DNA of 38,332 nt, taken from positions 1 to 38,332 of the forward strand of contig JAFGLP010000012.1 of the NCBI GenBank assembly GCA_016927965.1, written 5' to 3'. The position numbers and the translations under genes were made by a program. Origin of the DNA: Dehalococcoidia bacterium. Its GTDB lineage: Bacteria > Chloroflexota > Dehalococcoidia > GIF9 > UBA5629. Shown here in pieces: positions 25,113 to 33,222 of this stretch (position 1 is its first letter; every line of letters begins with the position of its first letter). The notes beneath the pieces were generated by a model. It was not told the DNA's origin. It worked only from the letters and a program-made list of their open reading frames with translations, and ran no database searches.

Positions 25113-26011
25113 TGATAGATATAGTAAATAAACGCAACTGGTTTTTCCTGATATCGATTTTGCTGCTAATACCCGGCATCATCTCCATGATTGCTGCAGG
25201 GTTCCAGCTGGGGGTGGATTTCAGCAGTGGCACCATCATGACCCTGCAATTCGAACCGGACATTGATCAGTCAGTATTGCGTCAGCAGATGGCTGACCTT
25301 GATTATGGCGAGGCAATGATACAAAAAACCAGTGCAGGGGATTACCTGGTACGTATCAGGACTATCGATACTGATCAAAAGACGGCCTTGCTGGATGCTT
25401 TGAAGAAAGGCCTTAATGCCGAAGTGACCGTGATGGATTTCACCACCGTATCGCCTCTGGTTGCCAGTGAGGTTGCGCGTAATGCTGCCATCGCTGTAGG
25501 TGTAGCTTCCATTTTTATGATTCTATATATCGCGTTTGCCTTCCGTAAGATGCCCAACCCCTTTAAGTGGGGCCTTTCGGCTGTTATCGCACTATTGCAT
25601 GATGTACTGATTGTGATGGGCATCTTCTCCATATTTGGTTGGGCTATCGGTTACCAGATTGACTCGATGTTTATCGTGGCCATGCTGACCATAGTCGGCT
25701 TCTGTATCAACAATACCTGCGTGGTTTATGACCGCATCAGGGAAAACGTCCGCAAAGGCATCAACAAAGATTTTGCGGTGACTGTGAACTCCAGTATCCT
25801 TGAGACCATAGCAAGGTGCATCAACACCAGTCTTACTGTTATCCTGACCGGTCTCGCCATTTACCTTTTCGGTGGCGTGACCATACAACAGTTTATACTG
25901 GCTTTACTGGTAGGTGTTCTAATAGGTATATACAATTCGATTTTTGTGGCCGGCCCGCTGCTGGTGCTCTGGGATAGGGGCTTGAAGACATCACCGGAGG
26001 CGGCGAAATAA
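25112..26011 (+). CDS. secF: Protein translocase subunit SecF
   Basis: Membrane partner of SecD. The 299 residues hold an N-terminal span, the motif GFQLGVDFSSGTIMTLQF, a periplasmic domain and five C-terminal spans. It has the block NPFKWGLSAVIALLHDVLI and the signature VGFCINNTCVVYDRIRE. In most SecF proteins this last block reads N-D-T; here position 201 is Asn (AAT at 25712-25714), replacing an aspartate implicated in proton-driven function. The SecD aspartate is intact. The ATG shares a base with the secD stop (TAATG), so the pair is translationally coupled. Confidence 0.95.
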   Translation: MIDIVNKRNWFFLISILLLIPGIISMIAAGFQLGVDFSSGTIMTLQFEPDIDQSVLRQQMADLDYGEAMIQKTSAGDYLVRIRTIDTDQKTALLDALKKGLNAEVTVMDFTTVSPLVASEVARNAAIAVGVASIFMILYIAFAFRKMPNPFKWGLSAVIALLHDVLIVMGIFSIFGWAIGYQIDSMFIVAMLTIVGFCINNTCVVYDRIRENVRKGINKDFAVTVNSSILETIARCINTSLTVILTGLAIYLFGGVTIQQFILALLVGVLIGIYNSIFVAGPLLVLWDRGLKTSPEAAK

Positions 26012-26050
26012 ATTACGCCTGAAAAGGTGCAATAGAACAAAGGGGGATTC

Positions 26051-26182
26051 ATGGATAGAAATACTATAATCGGCATATGGGCTCTGTTAATGGTGCCGCT
26101 GGCCGCTTTTCTAGGTATTGCCGGCATGGTTATCGGTGTTGCTGTGATTATGCTGCTAGGCCTGGGAAGCCAAGAAGTCTGA
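26051..26182 (+). CDS. Small single-span membrane peptide downstream of secF
   Basis: A 43-residue ORF with a strong ribosome site, AAAGGGGGA, ending four bases before the ATG at 26051. Residues about 6-38 are hydrophobic with a central Pro (WALLMVPLAAFLGIAGMV), and the ends are short and polar (MDRN; GSQEV). It lies 39 bases after secF and before a strong terminator, so it is the last gene of the cca/secDF transcript. I do not recognise a family. It could be a translocase accessory peptide or a small stress membrane protein. Confidence 0.6.
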   Translation: MDRNTIIGIWALLMVPLAAFLGIAGMVIGVAVIMLLGLGSQEV

Positions 26183-26220
26183 TCGGGCTTTCACGCTATA
26201 CTTCATCATTTGTTGCAATT

Positions 26221-26253
26221 AATATGCGGGGTGTCCCCCCCGCATATTTTTTA
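26221..26253 (+). terminator. Rho-independent terminator after secDF and the small peptide
   Basis: AATATGCGGGG (26221-26231) pairs perfectly with CCCCGCATATT (26238-26248) around a six-base loop, with T-run 26247-26252. It ends the plus-strand operon a few bases before the stop of the convergent deacetylase gene. Confidence 0.9.
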
Positions 26254-26259
26254 TCGCTT

Positions 26260-27300
26260 TTAACCGTTTTTAAGCTTATGAATATTGCGTATCGATTTAA
26301 TAAAATCATTAAAATCACTTGGCGAGTAATTCATTGGTGGAGCGCCCAGCGGGTCGGCTATCTCCTGGTGCCCTAGCAGCAGTTCAAAGGTAGCTGCCAC
26401 TGAATATCCAAGCGCAGCCCGGTTGTAACCGCCCTCCAGTGTATAAACGAGCCTGTTGGGGCAAATCTCATCGGAGATAGCTTTAATGATCTTAGCCATG
26501 CGGGCAAACCCCATGGTTGTAAGGTTCATATTTGAGATGGGGTCCTGCCAGTGAGCATCGTACCCGGCCGAAACCATAATCAGGTCAGGCGAAAAACGTT
26601 GAGCCAGGGGCTTCAAAACCTCGTTAAATACCTGAATATATTCCGTATCGCCCAACTCGGCTTCCAATGGGACGTTCACGGTAGACCCTTCTCCTGTACT
26701 CCTTCCTATCTCATCGGCGCTGCCGGTAAATGGATACCATGGATACTGGTGTGTGGAGAAGTACATTACCTGAGAGTCAGAATAGAATGCTTCCTGGGTG
26801 CCGTTGCCGTGATGAACGTCAAAATCAACGATCAGGGCGCGCTTGATATCGTAATTATGCAATGCAAATTTGGCTGCTACGGCAATGTTGTTGAAAAGGC
26901 AAAAACCCATCTGGTGCAGTTGCACGGCATGGTGTCCGGGTGGCCTTACCAGCGCAAAGGCACTATCGACTTGTTTATTCATTACGGCATCCACCGCATT
27001 TAGCAGCCCGCCTGCTGCGTAAAGCGCTGCTTCCCATGAACCGCTTGATACGTAAGTATCGGGATCCAGCCAGCCTCCACCTCCTTCGATTTCACGTTTT
27101 AAGCTGTTTATGTACTCGCGGTCATGAACAATGGCTAGCTCATCTATGCTTGCCGGGCGCGGCATAATAAGTGATAGGTGCTCTTTAACGTGGGTCTTTT
27201 CCAGTATGGTGTCTATAGCCGTCAGGCGGTCCTTGCCTTCGACATGTGCCCCCGTATCGTGCTGCTGATAGATATCATCGCTAACATAGCCAACTGACAT
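26260..27300 (-). CDS. Histone deacetylase-like (class II) amidohydrolase
   Basis: A zinc deacetylase of the HDAC/acetoin-utilisation/acetylpolyamine-amidohydrolase superfamily; the bacterial substrate may be an acetylated lysine, polyamine or other small amide. From ATG 27300 it has 346 residues: HDTGAHVEGKDRL near 14, RPPGHHA with H123-H124, the zinc ligands D161 and H163 in DFDVHHGNGTQ, D248 in SAGYDAHWQDP, and LEGGYN with Y292. I prefer 27300 over ATG 27405: the 35-codon extension is not conserved and contains a well-spaced promoter, and AAGAAGG precedes 27300. It is convergent with the secDF operon and divergent from nurA. Confidence 0.92.
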   Translation of the reverse strand: MSVGYVSDDIYQQHDTGAHVEGKDRLTAIDTILEKTHVKEHLSLIMPRPASIDELAIVHDREYINSLKREIEGGGGWLDPDTYVSSGSWEAALYAAGGLLNAVDAVMNKQVDSAFALVRPPGHHAVQLHQMGFCLFNNIAVAAKFALHNYDIKRALIVDFDVHHGNGTQEAFYSDSQVMYFSTHQYPWYPFTGSADEIGRSTGEGSTVNVPLEAELGDTEYIQVFNEVLKPLAQRFSPDLIMVSAGYDAHWQDPISNMNLTTMGFARMAKIIKAISDEICPNRLVYTLEGGYNRAALGYSVAATFELLLGHQEIADPLGAPPMNYSPSDFNDFIKSIRNIHKLKNG

Positions 27301-27343
27301 TGTGAGGCCTTCTTTCGGAAGCGGTCTGGTGGGTACAGTTGAA

Positions 27344-27372
27344 ATAATACCACCGCTCTTTGATTGTAGCAA
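27344..27372 (-). promoter_or_regulatory. Possible promoter for the deacetylase gene
   Basis: On the minus strand TTGCTA (27367-27372) and TATTAT (27344-27349) are 17 bases apart. The start point near 27337 gives a leader of about 37 bases, and it lies inside the longer open frame, arguing for the start at 27300. Confidence 0.4.
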
Positions 27373-27404
27373 TTCCAATTGTAGCTGTAACCTGTTGTTG
27401 TCCA

Positions 27405-27433
27405 TTGTTTGAGGTTATAGGCCGTGCTATACT
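27405..27433 (+). promoter_or_regulatory. Possible promoter for the nurA-herA operon
   Basis: TTGTTT (27405-27410) and TATACT (27428-27433) are 17 bases apart; the -35 box is weak. The start point near 27440 would leave about ten bases before the nurA ATG at 27450. Confidence 0.35.
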
Positions 27434-27449
27434 TAGTCTTCCAAAAGCA

Positions 27450-28652
27450 ATGACACTTGATATAACGCAGATATATAACCAGGTCGAGGCTATGGCGGGG
27501 GACCTTAAATCGCAGCAGTCCGACTATGCCCAGAAGTTGGACAACGCCATGGCTACCCTGAAATCAGTCCCTGCCGACCAGCGGAAGCTGAGCGAGCGGA
27601 TTGAAAGCTCCAAAACATCATGGCTGATCGCAGGTCTGAAGGAACCGGTTGCTCTTCGTACACCCGCTGCTGCAGCGCCGCAGGATTTCACAGTTGTTGC
27701 CAGCGACGGGTCGCATATAGATGTCGACCGACATCATACTCCCAGGCTGTTCCTTTTGAATATCGGGCTGGTGCAGATACAGTACGGTGATCAACCGGAC
27801 GCCGAGTTCACCACCATTCCAACCGTTTACTTCGGGGACGAGATGCAGACGATAAGGTCTGAGTCCGGCAAGCAGGTCCTGATTGAAGGGCCGCTGCTGG
27901 GGATAAAGCGGGGAGTGGAAGAATGCCGCTGCCTGGCCGATACGGTTTGCAGCGTTCAAAATGACTTTCCATCGTTAGGACTTGTTGACGGCTCGTTGAT
28001 CATGTGGGGACTGGTAGGCGAAAGATACGAGAGCTTCGTGATTCAGAACCTGCTGGAGCAGGGCTTTTTAAAGCAGATGGAAAGGTTCCATGACCTAAGC
28101 AAACGGAAAAAGACAGTAGTTGCCAGCTATATCAGCTTCCCGCGCAGCACGGACGTTACAAATGCACTCAGGCTGCAGGTCTGCCCGTATGACCCGGTGG
28201 ACTGCGATAACGAGCATTGCAAGGGAAAGTACGAGGGCAGGGACTGCGATGTGGTGGGTGGGCCGTTGGACCGCGACCTTTTCGGCAGGGTGCTTGCCAA
28301 CGGTGAAAGATCGGCCCTGTTTACCAGCCGGTCTTCCATCATAAAAAGCTATGGCGTCCACAAGGTGAATTTCTTCTATATAAAACTGGATGAAGAGGTC
28401 GCCAGGGTGGAAGTGCCGCAATGGGTCGCTGATGATCCCGGCCTGATCGAATTCACCCATTCCGCAATAATAGACCAGTGCAGCAAGGGTTTCGGGTACC
28501 CGGTCTCGTTAAGCGAGGCCCACGAGCAGGCCGTTGTTACCGGGGCCGACCGGGAGGCCTTCTGGGAGCTGGTGGACCGGGTCATGACAGACGAAAATAT
28601 GGAAATCAAGGGTTCCCTTAAACAGAGGAGCAAGAAAGTAAGATGGATTTAG
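27450..28652 (+). CDS. nurA: NurA 5'-3' nuclease
   Basis: NurA partners the HerA translocase in DNA end resection for homologous recombination and, in some bacteria, in anti-phage systems. The 400-residue protein has an N-terminal helical segment (about 1-65) and then the NurA nuclease core: FTVVASDGSHIDVDRH with D86 and D91, LGLVDGSLIMWGLVG with D180, ASYISFPRSTDVTNALRL, LFTSRSSIIKSYG and the closing HSAIIDQCSKGFGYPVSLSEAH. ATG 27450 was chosen because an upstream in-frame ATG (27360) adds 30 non-conserved residues and lies before the promoter. It overlaps the next gene by ten bases. Confidence 0.9.
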   Translation: MTLDITQIYNQVEAMAGDLKSQQSDYAQKLDNAMATLKSVPADQRKLSERIESSKTSWLIAGLKEPVALRTPAAAAPQDFTVVASDGSHIDVDRHHTPRLFLLNIGLVQIQYGDQPDAEFTTIPTVYFGDEMQTIRSESGKQVLIEGPLLGIKRGVEECRCLADTVCSVQNDFPSLGLVDGSLIMWGLVGERYESFVIQNLLEQGFLKQMERFHDLSKRKKTVVASYISFPRSTDVTNALRLQVCPYDPVDCDNEHCKGKYEGRDCDVVGGPLDRDLFGRVLANGERSALFTSRSSIIKSYGVHKVNFFYIKLDEEVARVEVPQWVADDPGLIEFTHSAIIDQCSKGFGYPVSLSEAHEQAVVTGADREAFWELVDRVMTDENMEIKGSLKQRSKKVRWI

Positions 28653-29233
28653 AGAAAATCGGCGAAGTGGTTGAGACCAGCAACTCCGAATTCCTAGCAC
28701 AATGCTATGACCTGGATGGCGCTCCGCCGCTGGGCAGCATGGTCAAGACCGGGGGCAAGGGCGGCGAAATATACGGTATTGTCTACCTTTCAGCCACGCA
28801 CAGCGTTGAGCCGGGCAGGCGCATCACTGTAAGGGGGAAGTCCCATTCATCCGAGGCGGATGTGTTCAAAGCCAATCCGCAGCTTGCCAAGCTGCTGTGC
28901 ATGGATTTTAAGGCGCTGGTAGTCGGCTACAGCGGCGAAAAAGGGGTCTTCCAGTACCTGCCCCCTTCACCGGTGCCGATATACGCCTTCGCCTACACGT
29001 GCACGCCGGAAGAAGTCAGGGTGTTTACACAGACGCTGGACTTTCTGAACCTGATGATAGAGAGCAGGCTGCCGGTATCGCAGGATGAAGTTATTGCCGC
29101 CTTTCTGCGTTATGCCAGCCGGACGCACCCGGAGCCTGAAGAGTTCCTGGTAAAAGCCGGCAAGGAGCTGGCCTGGACGTTGAGCAACGACATCAGGCGG
29201 CTGGATTCAATCTTGAAGAGGCTGAAACAATGA
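28643..29233 (+). CDS. HAS-barrel-like protein between NurA and HerA
   Basis: A 196-residue soluble protein with no named enzyme motif. Its N-terminal 65 residues (IGEVVETSNSEFLAQCYDL, PPLGSMVKT, EIYGIVYLSATHSVEPGRR) look like a HAS barrel, the small beta-barrel found at the N-terminus of HerA ATPases. The rest is mostly helical, ending in an arginine/lysine-rich helix (SNDIRRLDSILKRLKQ). It overlaps nurA by ten bases and herA by four (ATGA), so the three are made together and probably form one complex. It may be an adaptor for the NurA-HerA interface; this is inference. Confidence 0.7.
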   Translation: MDLEKIGEVVETSNSEFLAQCYDLDGAPPLGSMVKTGGKGGEIYGIVYLSATHSVEPGRRITVRGKSHSSEADVFKANPQLAKLLCMDFKALVVGYSGEKGVFQYLPPSPVPIYAFAYTCTPEEVRVFTQTLDFLNLMIESRLPVSQDEVIAAFLRYASRTHPEPEEFLVKAGKELAWTLSNDIRRLDSILKRLKQ

Positions 29234-30864
29234 ACGATAACGATAAACTTGATATGAAGCTCGGCACGGTCATCTCGGGGTCGTTGACCCAGGGCGTGCA
29301 GGTGAAACTGGACCCCTCAAGGTCGGTGGAGGATGTCGCCGTCGGCAGGTACGTGGCGATCACGGGCAAAAAGAAGCGTTTCTTCGGCATGATTACGGAT
29401 GTTAGCCTGGAAGCGGTAGACCCGCGTGCTATGGTTATGCCCCCGGATATATCAGATCCTTTTATTGCCAGGGTGGTATCCGGTACTACAACCTACGGTA
29501 AAATCAGTGTATTGCCCATGTTGACCATTAGCGGTGGTGTTATAGGGGGGGTAGAGGGGCCCCAGCCGGCCAAGACGGTTCCCTCTCATTTTGCAGGCGT
29601 TGAACTGGCTTCCCAACAGGATGTAGAGCTTGTTTTTGGTTGTGAGGATCTTAAAAGATTCTTTATTGGTACTCCGCTGGATATGGAAACCAAGGTATGC
29701 ATCAATATGCAGGAACTGGTTAAGAGGTCCAATGGTGTATTCGGCAAAAGCGGGACGGGCAAGACCTTTCTGACCAGGCTTTTACTGATCGGCATGATGC
29801 AGAAAAGCGAAACGGTGAGCCTGATATTTGATATGCATAATGAATACGGGTGGGAAGGGACCAGCGAAAAGGACCATAAGGTCAAAGGCCTGAAGCAGCT
29901 TTTCCCGGGCCAAGTAGCCGTGTTTTCTCTCGATGAAATCTATGATAAGCGGCGCAAGGTAAAGTCGGATTTTGTGGTTAAAGTAGGCTATGACGAGATA
30001 GAGCCGGAAGATATACAGCTGCTCAGGCATGTTCTCAATCTCACCGAACTATCTGTTCAGGCAGTATATGAGCTGGCCAAGACTTTCGGTGATAACAGGT
30101 GGCTTGAATCGGCACTTGATCTTTTCGATTCGGGAGATAAGAAATTTGCTGCCGATCATAATATTGCTGAAGGAACATGGCGCAATCTGCAGCGCGGATT
30201 GCGGATAATGGAACGATTCAAGTTCATGGTGCCGCATGTCCAGGAAGATACTGTTAATAAGATACTTGACTATATCGGCAACGGTAAAAGCGTGGTCCTT
30301 CAATTTGGCGGCTACGATGATATTGCTGCCTATGTGCTTGTTGCGAATCTGCTTACGCGACGGATATACAACCAATATCGTGAAAAAGTAGATACCGCCG
30401 TATCGGCGGATACCAAGAAGCCTGACCAATTGGTAATAACCATCGAGGAAGCCCATCGCTTTCTAAATCCCGAGATATCATCGCAGACAATCTTTGGCAA
30501 GATCGCCCGCGAGATGAGAAAGTATAATGTGACCATGCTGGTGATTGACCAGCGGCCCAGCGGAATAGATGATGAGGTTATGTCACAGCTTGGCACAAAG
30601 ATTACCTGCCTTCTGGATAATGAAAAGGATGTGGATTCTGTTTTGACAGGAGTAGCGGGAAAAAGCGAGCTTAAATCGGTGCTGTCTAAATTGGAATCCA
30701 AGCAGCAGGCGCTGATCTTCGGTCATGCTCTGCCTATGCCGGTAGTAGTTAAGATCCGAGAATACGGCTCGCCTGAATCCTATAAAAACCTTGGCCCGCT
30801 TTCCGCCGGTAGTGGCGGTGGTGGGGACACTAATACCGATGCACTGGATGACCTGTGGAATTGA
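29230..30864 (+). CDS. herA: HerA-type DNA translocase ATPase
   Basis: A hexameric FtsK-like ATPase that pumps DNA and works with NurA. The 544 residues start with a HAS-barrel-like region (LGTVISGSLTQGVQVKLDP; AVGRYVAITGKKKRFFGMIT). Walker A is GKSGTGKT at 172-179, followed by LIFDMHNEYGW typical of HerA. Walker B is LVITIEEAH at 401-409. MLVIDQRPSGIDDEVMSQLG and a sensor-like ITCLLDNEKDVDSV follow. The C-terminus is a Gly/Asp tail (GSGGGGDTN, ending DDLWN). The first 200 bases share the G+C-rich style of nurA; later codons look more A+T-rich. Confidence 0.93.
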   Translation: MNDNDKLDMKLGTVISGSLTQGVQVKLDPSRSVEDVAVGRYVAITGKKKRFFGMITDVSLEAVDPRAMVMPPDISDPFIARVVSGTTTYGKISVLPMLTISGGVIGGVEGPQPAKTVPSHFAGVELASQQDVELVFGCEDLKRFFIGTPLDMETKVCINMQELVKRSNGVFGKSGTGKTFLTRLLLIGMMQKSETVSLIFDMHNEYGWEGTSEKDHKVKGLKQLFPGQVAVFSLDEIYDKRRKVKSDFVVKVGYDEIEPEDIQLLRHVLNLTELSVQAVYELAKTFGDNRWLESALDLFDSGDKKFAADHNIAEGTWRNLQRGLRIMERFKFMVPHVQEDTVNKILDYIGNGKSVVLQFGGYDDIAAYVLVANLLTRRIYNQYREKVDTAVSADTKKPDQLVITIEEAHRFLNPEISSQTIFGKIAREMRKYNVTMLVIDQRPSGIDDEVMSQLGTKITCLLDNEKDVDSVLTGVAGKSELKSVLSKLESKQQALIFGHALPMPVVVKIREYGSPESYKNLGPLSAGSGGGGDTNTDALDDLWN

Positions 30865-30936
30865 TTAATAACTGTGTGGCATACCTGCAGAAGTGCCTGA
30901 AACATCTATACTGCCGACAATGATCGGGGTGCAGTG

Positions 30937-31374
30937 TCAGCCTTTTGCTTTGGGCCCTCTACCGATTACCATCTCGCCCTGGTAGTAGAGTTTATAGGCT
31001 TCTTTAATGCCTTTCTCCCATTCGTGTGCTCCTTTGCTTTTACGCAGTGCCAGGCTGAACATTTTTATATTATGGGGGAGTACTGATGCGCGGTCTGCGC
31101 AGGGCATCAGCTTTGTACATGGGAATTCGGCGCATTCATAGCAAAACTCAATACCCTTCTCCTTTGAACAAATCCAGGTAGCGCACTGCTCTCCGATTAC
31201 AGGGCAGTGGCCATCGACGGCACGGCACCCGGCGCAGGTAACCTGGTCTGCAGGACGGTTCATCCTTTCAGCCAGCTGTGCTTTTAAAGAATCATCTTTT
31301 AGTGCCTGGTTGAGACGGCACAGCCCGCAGTGGATTCCACATGGCGCTTCAAGGGCATTCATATCTATTCCCAT
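30937..31374 (-). CDS. DUF3795 cysteine-rich protein
   Basis: A 145-residue protein with many cysteines: C12, C16 and C19 in the PCGIHCGLCR signature, then VTCAGC, CPVIGEQCATWIC and FCYECAEFPCTKL. The spacing is that of DUF3795, thought to bind metal or an iron-sulfur cluster. Its function is unknown. GAGGAGG lies five bases before ATG 31374, fixing the start. It lies 34 bases after the solute-binding protein gene in the same direction and may share its transcript; no metabolic link is evident. Confidence 0.82.
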   Translation of the reverse strand: MGIDMNALEAPCGIHCGLCRLNQALKDDSLKAQLAERMNRPADQVTCAGCRAVDGHCPVIGEQCATWICSKEKGIEFCYECAEFPCTKLMPCADRASVLPHNIKMFSLALRKSKGAHEWEKGIKEAYKLYYQGEMVIGRGPKAKG

Positions 31375-31408
31375 GGCATCCTCCTCATTTGCTTGATCTA
31401 TCGAGCAA

Positions 31409-32992
31409 TTATTTATCCACTGTTACAAGGTTGAGCTTGGGGACTCCCAGCGGGTCGATGGTGTAATCATGCACATCGGGGCTTATCAACAGATAATTTC
31501 TGCCAAACCAAAGGGGCATAAGCGGGGCCTGTTCTATGACAACCTGCTCGGCCTGACGATAAAGTTTCATGCGGGTATCGTAATCTTGTTCGATGGCGGC
31601 TTTATCCAGCAGGTTGTCCAGTTCCTTATTGGAGTAATGCATGTCATTATATTCAGTGTCGGTGTAAAAGAGAGTATAAAGGAAGTTTTGCGGGTCGGGG
31701 TAATCTGCAATCCAGCCCAGCGCGTACATATTATCTACTTCTTGCTTCAGGCGGTAATGAAATGCCATAGGTTCAAGCAGCCTTACAGTAACCGTTACTC
31801 CCAGGTTTTGTTGCCAGTCCTGAAGGATAGCGCCCAGGTAATCTGCCACGTCTACTCCCCCATAACCGGCAGTTGTCAGAATAATGGGCGGCAGTTTTTC
31901 AGCCGAACCATATGTAGACCTTGATAAAAGCTCTTTGGCCAGGGCAGGATCAAAATCTAAGCCTTTAACGTCCTTATTGTATCCGGGCATACCCACCGGA
32001 ATGATGCCATCAGCTTTGGTGGCCATATTTTTTTGAATTAGTTCAATAATGCGTTCTTTGTCTACGGCATGACAAAAAGCCTGACGGACCAGTGGATCAT
32101 CGAAAGGAGGTTTAGCTGTATTAAAACCTATATATTGAAGGCTGAACTCAGGGAAGATATGGAGCTGATTGGCGAAGGGGCCGGACGTATCCTGTGCCCG
32201 GTCGATGTAATCCTTGGATATTTGCACAACGTCTATTTTGTTAGTCTCATAGAGGGACATTGGAATCCCTGCAAGTATGTGAAATGCCACGCTTGCGGTT
32301 GCCTTTGTACCGTAATAATACTGGTTCGGCATTAATACTATGAGAGCATCCTCATTAAATTTGGTGAGCTTGTAGGGGCCTGTCCCATTTGGTTTGTGCC
32401 ACCAGTTGCTGCCTGATTCCACGTTCTGCCTGTCGACTACAAAGGCTGTGGGATAGGCCAGTTTAGAAAGAAAATACGCTTTGGGGGCATCAATTGTGAT
32501 CTTCAGAGTATTGGCATCAATGGCCTTTACTCCGGCCAGGTCTTTTGATTGGCCGGATAAAACGTCCTTTATACCTACTATATCGCTCAGGTAAGTTGAA
32601 GCTGTTTGCGAGTTGGTTTCAGGGTAGCAGGCGCGTTCCAGCGAGTACTTGATGTCTGCTGCCGTTACTGCCCTGCCATCGTGGAATCTGGCATTTTCAC
32701 GCAAGTTGAATGTATAGGTCTTTCCATCAGCACTTATTTCCCAGCTTTCAGCTATATCCGGAGCGGGTTTTAGTTGTGAGTCAAAATTGACCAGACCGCT
32801 GAAAATCTGCATGACATAAATATGTGAAGACATCTCGCTGGATATGGCCGGGTCCATGGTAAGCGGACCATTGTCCCACAGGTTCAAATCGTATCCGGTC
32901 TGGCTGACCTGTATACAACCGCTCATTGCTGTAAATATAAGAATCGCAACCATGAAAGCGGTTAACAGGACAGGTATGCGTTTACTCATCAT
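31409..32992 (-). CDS. ABC transporter substrate-binding lipoprotein (peptide/nickel family, SBP_bac_5)
   Basis: An extracytoplasmic binding protein for peptides, nickel or similar solutes. The 527 residues begin with a signal peptide (about 5-25) and lipobox AMSGC with C26 as the lipidation site. Family blocks follow: DPAISSEMSSHIYVMQIFSG, PAPDIAESWEISADGKTYTF, LRENARFHDGRAVTAADIKY and NGTGPYKLTKFNEDA. The C-terminal region has GWIADYPDPQNFLYTLFY. GAGGT precedes the first of two tandem ATG codons. No permease or ATPase genes flank it, so it is an orphan component here; ligand unknown. Confidence 0.92.
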   Translation of the reverse strand: MMSKRIPVLLTAFMVAILIFTAMSGCIQVSQTGYDLNLWDNGPLTMDPAISSEMSSHIYVMQIFSGLVNFDSQLKPAPDIAESWEISADGKTYTFNLRENARFHDGRAVTAADIKYSLERACYPETNSQTASTYLSDIVGIKDVLSGQSKDLAGVKAIDANTLKITIDAPKAYFLSKLAYPTAFVVDRQNVESGSNWWHKPNGTGPYKLTKFNEDALIVLMPNQYYYGTKATASVAFHILAGIPMSLYETNKIDVVQISKDYIDRAQDTSGPFANQLHIFPEFSLQYIGFNTAKPPFDDPLVRQAFCHAVDKERIIELIQKNMATKADGIIPVGMPGYNKDVKGLDFDPALAKELLSRSTYGSAEKLPPIILTTAGYGGVDVADYLGAILQDWQQNLGVTVTVRLLEPMAFHYRLKQEVDNMYALGWIADYPDPQNFLYTLFYTDTEYNDMHYSNKELDNLLDKAAIEQDYDTRMKLYRQAEQVVIEQAPLMPLWFGRNYLLISPDVHDYTIDPLGVPKLNLVTVDK

Positions 32993-33222
32993 TAATTGAC
33001 CTCAAGTGATTATATTTTATCTTACAATTTATTTTGCTAATTCCATTGCGATTAAAAGAACCGGTTTATATTAAAGCCTGTAACGAATGTAATAAACATT
33101 TTACATATAGCCACCAGTATAATCCAAATCCTGGATGTAATGAAATTAGCCGAAGGTTGCAGAGAAGAGGTGTTATAGGTGAAAATACCACATTAAAAAA
33201 CTACTGGATAAAGGAGATATGG

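Noticed and set aside
27360..27449. 30-codon extension of nurA
   Set aside because: Non-conserved residues; it contains the likely promoter and overlaps the divergent gene's upstream region.
33034..33222. 63-codon N-terminal extension of the nitronate monooxygenase, with a CNEC word
   Set aside because: The family starts at MIETPMTELFG, AAGGAG sits just before ATG 33223, and the upstream part has no ribosome site. The Cys pair is probably chance.
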